From NCBI GenBank assembly GCA_020091685.1, contig CM034600.1, positions 6,337,837 to 6,401,836 on the forward strand: a stretch of DNA of 64,000 nucleotides. The letters run 5' to 3'. The translations under genes and the position numbers were made by a program. The notes below the pieces were generated by a model. It searched no databases. It had not been told where the DNA came from and worked only from the letters and a program-made list of their open reading frames with translations. This DNA is from Lutjanus erythropterus. Lineage: Eukaryota; Chordata; Actinopteri; Lutjaniformes; Lutjanidae. Below, one piece after another: positions 60,130 through 64,000 of this stretch (the stretch's first letter is position 1; each line of letters opens with the position of its first letter).

Positions 60130-60245
60130 TATTATATAATGTCCATCCATCCATTGTCCGTAACCACTTAACCTGACGGGTCGCTGGGGTGATGGAGCCT
60201 ATGCCAGCTGACACTGGGCGAGAGACGGGGTGCAACCAAGACGAG
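60130..60245. repeat. Common teleost repeat (CCATCCATCCATTGTCCGTA type)
   Basis: CCATCCATCCATTGTCCGTA, then GGTCGCTGGGGTGATGGAGC, then CCAGCTGACACTGGGCGAGA: the conserved order of a repeat found in many teleost genomes. Confidence 0.75.
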
Positions 60246-60255
60246 TCACCAGTTC

Positions 60256-60871
60256 AGCCAGTAAAGCCCGTGTACAAATAGCACTGTTAGCTAAGGACAC
60301 CTGGGTGCTTGTGTCTGCCCTGCTAGCCTATATACACTTGTAAATACCCACGTTGGCTATTGCACCCCATGTGTAAAAAGCATTGTTGGCTACTGGTTCC
60401 TGGGTGCTAATAGCATTTGCCTTAACAAGTCCATAATAGTGTGTACAAAACTGAAAAGAAAAAGGATTTGTACAAAGTTATATTTTTTGCTGGTTTGAGC
60501 ACCACAGGACTGGTGCCATCTAGTTCCATTACATTGGAGAGAAGGCAATATCTCCAAAAGTATTTTTGAGTTTGTGGTGGACCTGTCCCTTTAAATACAA
60601 AGTATGTCACTTTCAACAAAACAATGAATCAGCAAACTGCTACAATGCAAGGTGTAAATTCAGCCATATGCAGTTTTTAGCAGCACTCAGTGGCAAGAGG
60701 GAACCATAAACTTTAACTAAACCATAAACTCCTGAAAGACCACAGACCCAGCTCCACCCTTACGTTTCTCCCCAACCTCCCTCCATCCACGAGATCCAGG
60801 GTGGCCCATAGTTTTGTGGAGTTTGATTGACAGAATGTACCATCCTGCCTTCTCACACATTCCAAACTGTT
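60256..60871 (+). repeat. Duplicated segment, copy 2
   Basis: Counterpart of 55730-56370 with a roughly 70-bp internal deletion near 60545-60556. It begins immediately after the CCATCCATCC repeat. Confidence 0.8.
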
Positions 60872-60879
60872 TTGGTGCA

Positions 60880-62540
60880 ACTTGTGATTATCAGTGCAAT
60901 CAATTTGACACTACCTCTGTCAATCTATATTAGGTTGGTAGTGGTAAAATGGTATTTTATTATATAATAGCTGTATAATAGTTGATGTTTTATATATTGT
61001 AGGTTGTTGTTGTTTTTTAGTAGTTAGCCTATATCATGGTAATTCTGCACAATTCTTTTAAACAAATATGGCCAACCAAGGCAAGAAAAGGACTGAGATA
61101 CTGATTAACCCTTTCAGAGGTTCTACGAGGAATCCTAATTTCATTCAAGAAACATTGCAAAATTACAAATCATACACTGACCAAACGTATAACAATCCTT
61201 GGGGAAACATGAATATCTGGCAATCCACCCAATAATTGATGACCAACAACTGACTTTTCTATCCTGAGAGCCACACTGCTAGCAGGGATAGAAAACTAAA
61301 GACAAGATAAACAAAGATGAGATGCATGTCTGTCATTTACAGGCACATAAGTATGGAAATATTTGTGAAAGAAAAGCTCGACAACAAACGCAACATAATG
61401 CTTATTCATCTTCAGTCTTCACATGAAGCTGCTATCTGTCAACAAGCAGGATGTACACACTCGTACCCAACAGAGAAATAAGTCTGTTCCCATGTCAGTG
61501 TGATAAAGTACACAGAAGCAACATTCTGACACTGCTGCTGTTGGTGGTCGAGAGAGATTTAGTGAGTAGGTTTGCTCTCTTATCCGCCCATTAAAGTACT
61601 GAAAACAGCTCATTGTTTGTTGCTCTTTGTAAAAGTCCTTGGTCTTAAAAAATCCTTCAGCATTCCTTTCATGAATAAGTCTTCTCCTTCAAACCTTTTA
61701 CTCGCTCATATATTCTCAGAAAAAGAAAAGGCCATCGGATGCTAACCTTACATCATTGTTTACCCAGGATGCTTTAGGAGGTTTTAGGTGCCTACTGAGT
61801 GGGGACACGCTGAAAGACAGACAGGGAGGAAATGAGCAATAATTAATCTTACTGGTTGCTGCTTGCACAGTTGTGGGTCAAAGGTTAGGTTCATTCAAGG
61901 ATCCTATTGCACTGTGTTTACCTGGTTTCCATGGTAACATCAGCAACAAGAAAAAACTGTTCGATTGTATGCTTTACACTGCACTGAATAATGACTTTTG
62001 GGGTTTGTTTAGTTTTTACAGAGAGAAGAATCATGTGTTTAACAGCTGGACAGCACATGGAGAGGTGAACTGTGGGTGATGATCTTTTTAAAAATATGCA
62101 GCATTTACTCAGGCGTAAACCTGGCAGAGATCATGTGATGAGTCGTGTGTGTCTGAGTTTGTGTGTGTGTGAGTGACCAACAGGGCTGGAGCTGTCCACA
62201 GCTAATCTTGCATACTACTGCACATTCATGACTGTATGCTCAAGGACATCTTGGGGTTGTGGTGAGTCACAGTTTTTGAAAAACCATGCCAGTAGGAGCC
62301 GTAAGTCATCAACAACTGCTAGGCTAAAAACCAGGCTCACCCAGTCTGTTGCAGGCCACATTTTGGTCTTTGTCATGGCTCAGAAACTGACATCCACAAT
62401 TTCATTTTGAGCTGACATCTGCACATTTATTCCACATCTGCACGGTCGCCATATTCAAATGAGAGGTGCAGACTTCACTACGAACTCATTTAATTCTGAG
62501 CCAATTTTCATGGAATTTTGTGACATTGGTTACTTGTTGG
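60880..62540. other. Intergenic, no gene recognised
   Basis: AT-rich with short frames. GTTTCCATGGTAAC at 61925-61938 is a good RFX X-box match, in a stretch with no other regulatory sign. Confidence 0.4.
61925..61938. promoter_or_regulatory. RFX X-box-like palindrome
   Basis: GTTTCCATGGTAAC fits the X-box consensus on both half sites. Isolated site; function unknown. Confidence 0.3.
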
Positions 62541-62542
62541 AG

Positions 62543-63826
62543 TTGCAACCTCAGTTCCAAAAAAGGTGGGACGCTGCAAAAAGTAAATAAAAACAGAATG
62601 CAATGATTCGCAAATACTTTTCGACCTATGTTCAGTTGAATATGGTACAAAGACAAGATATTATTTCAATCAGGAGAGAATAAGGGTAAAAGAAAATGAT
62701 TTATTGGCACATGCATGAGATATGAAACATGAACAGTCTTTGGCGGTTAGACCCCATTGAGGTGAAACAATAAGCACATATATAAATGGGGGTGATGAAG
62801 CTGTAGTGAAGAGAACCCCCAGGGTCTAGACACTGGTGGTGGTAGTGATGAGGTTCAAAGCAGAGACAGATGAGGTGACGTGGCTCTGGACTCCTGCTGC
62901 CTGGACCTGAAGACTGGAGGAGACGCGTCGGGGAGGATCGAGGTGAACATCTTGTGGCTGCCTGTGTTCAATGACTGGAGGAGAGAGGGGTGGAGGAGGG
63001 TTGCACAACTGACTGAATGACAACTGATGGAGCAAAGACAGAGGCGATTTAAAGTTTGGCAGCAGCAAATTGATTGGCTAAATCTGATTGGACAGTAAAG
63101 AGGAAGGTGAACGCCCACAATCAGCTGATTAGAGGGAATAAGAATAGAGAGACGGAGTAAAGGAAAGTTGTGAATGAAGGCAGCATAACAGAATGTACAT
63201 TTAATGTTCAAACTGATGAACTTTATTGTTTTTTGTAAATAGACATTTATCCTGAATTTCATGCCTGCATCATAAATTCTTAGCAGTTTTGCGTTGAGAA
63301 ATGTTGTTCTTAAACTGTTAAACCAACTATTTTTACAGACATTTTTTCACATCCATGCTTGTGAACCAGGCTCTTGCCTTTTTACAGGCCACCATTGTAA
63401 ATAAATATTTGTTCTTAAATACTTCCCTTGTTAAATGAAGGTAAAATTTAAATAAAAGGAAAGGGAAAAAAAAGCACTGAGCCTTGGACACCCCTTTAAT
63501 ACAAAATCATTATACTGTTACCTATCATCAGTTAACCTGTTTACTTGTGAATGTTCCACACAGGTGTTTTTTGAGTATTTCACAACTTTCCCAGCATTGT
63601 GTTGTGATTGACACAACTTTTGGAACATGCTGCAGGCAACATATTCAGAAGAAAAGTCTATATTTACAAAAAAAAAACCAATAAAGCTTATCAGTTTGAA
63701 CATTGAATATCTTGACTTTTTGATGTTTTCAATAGAATATGGGTTGAGAAGGATTTGCAAATCATTGCATTCTGTGTATATTTATTTTTACACCATGTCC
63801 AAACTATTTTGGATTTGGGGTTGTAA
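62543..63826. mobile_element. Non-autonomous TIR element, possibly with an internal insertion
   Basis: The left end (TTGCAACCTCAGTTCC, AGAATGCAATGATTCGCAAA) and the inverted right end (TTTGCAAATCATTGCATTCT, GGATTTGGGGTTGTAA) share long terminal inverted repeats of about 120 bp. TTTTGGAACATGCTGCAGGC near 63620 is typical of this abundant fish family. The middle (about 62690-63180) is GC-richer and unlike the ends, perhaps a separate insertion. It encodes nothing I recognise. Confidence 0.75.
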
Positions 63827-64000
63827 ATTCAGTTACTTGGGTGATGTAATCAGCTCTATGCCAAAACATTACCCTTCTGAATAACCACAACTTCCACTGG
63901 GACATACAGAACAGGGCCATGTGTTGAATAGGCAACATCAAGTGTGAATTATTAGAATTTCAGCTTATGTGAGTTCCTCCAAAAATGTAGACTTTTTTGT

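Noticed and set aside
1-64000. Type II keratin (krt8-like) partner
   Set aside because: No type II exon pattern or LNxxFAxxIDKVR-type motif seen on either strand.
1-64000. CRISPR arrays, operons, tRNA or rRNA genes
   Set aside because: The repeats are minisatellites or transposon ends without array structure, and the sequence is animal genomic DNA. No tRNA-like fold was recognised by eye; a tRNAscan run would settle this.

Overview
The window looks like euchromatic DNA of a ray-finned (teleost) fish. It holds an intron-rich type I keratin cluster with the fixed type I exon sizes (83, 157, 165, 126 and 221 nt after exon 1). The rest is AT-rich DNA full of short non-autonomous elements and dispersed repeats of the kind common in teleost genomes. 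No bacterial or viral genes, tRNA or rRNA were recognised. The species cannot be named from this sequence.

Layout: 1-20.3 kb has no recognisable gene. It holds candidate regulatory blocks, a CA microsatellite, several minisatellites, a palindromic element and a long-TIR element (19.19-19.94 kb) just upstream of the first promoter. 20.3-28.8 kb is a complete keratin 18 gene (krt18, 7 exons, 434 aa). 30.7-34.7 kb is a second complete type I keratin gene (427 aa). 35.3-41.2 kb is a third (411 aa), enlarged by repeat insertions in introns 3 and 5. 41.9-46.3 kb is a fourth: rod exons intact, head short, local TATA box deleted. 46.5-48.46 kb is a broken fifth copy. 48.5-64 kb has no recognisable gene, apart from an unexplained minus-strand TATA / open-frame / poly(A)-signal block at 48.5-49.2 kb. 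It carries a near-identical pair of duplicated segments about 4.5 kb apart and a long-TIR element near the right end.

The genes probably arose from a K18-like ancestor by tandem duplication. All five copies share orientation and exon plan. The promoter plus start of exon 1 has been amplified independently of the body: eight full or partial promoter modules serve at most four bodies, and a block of three modules was copied again with the fifth body. Genes 3 and 4 share an in-frame TAG that removes the conserved C-terminal tail just after the residues DALDS, the position of the caspase site of human K18. Exon 6 and the start of intron 6 are almost identical in genes 2-4, which points to recent duplication or gene conversion. 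Type I keratins work only as heteropolymers with type II partners (keratin 8 for K18); no type II gene is visible here.
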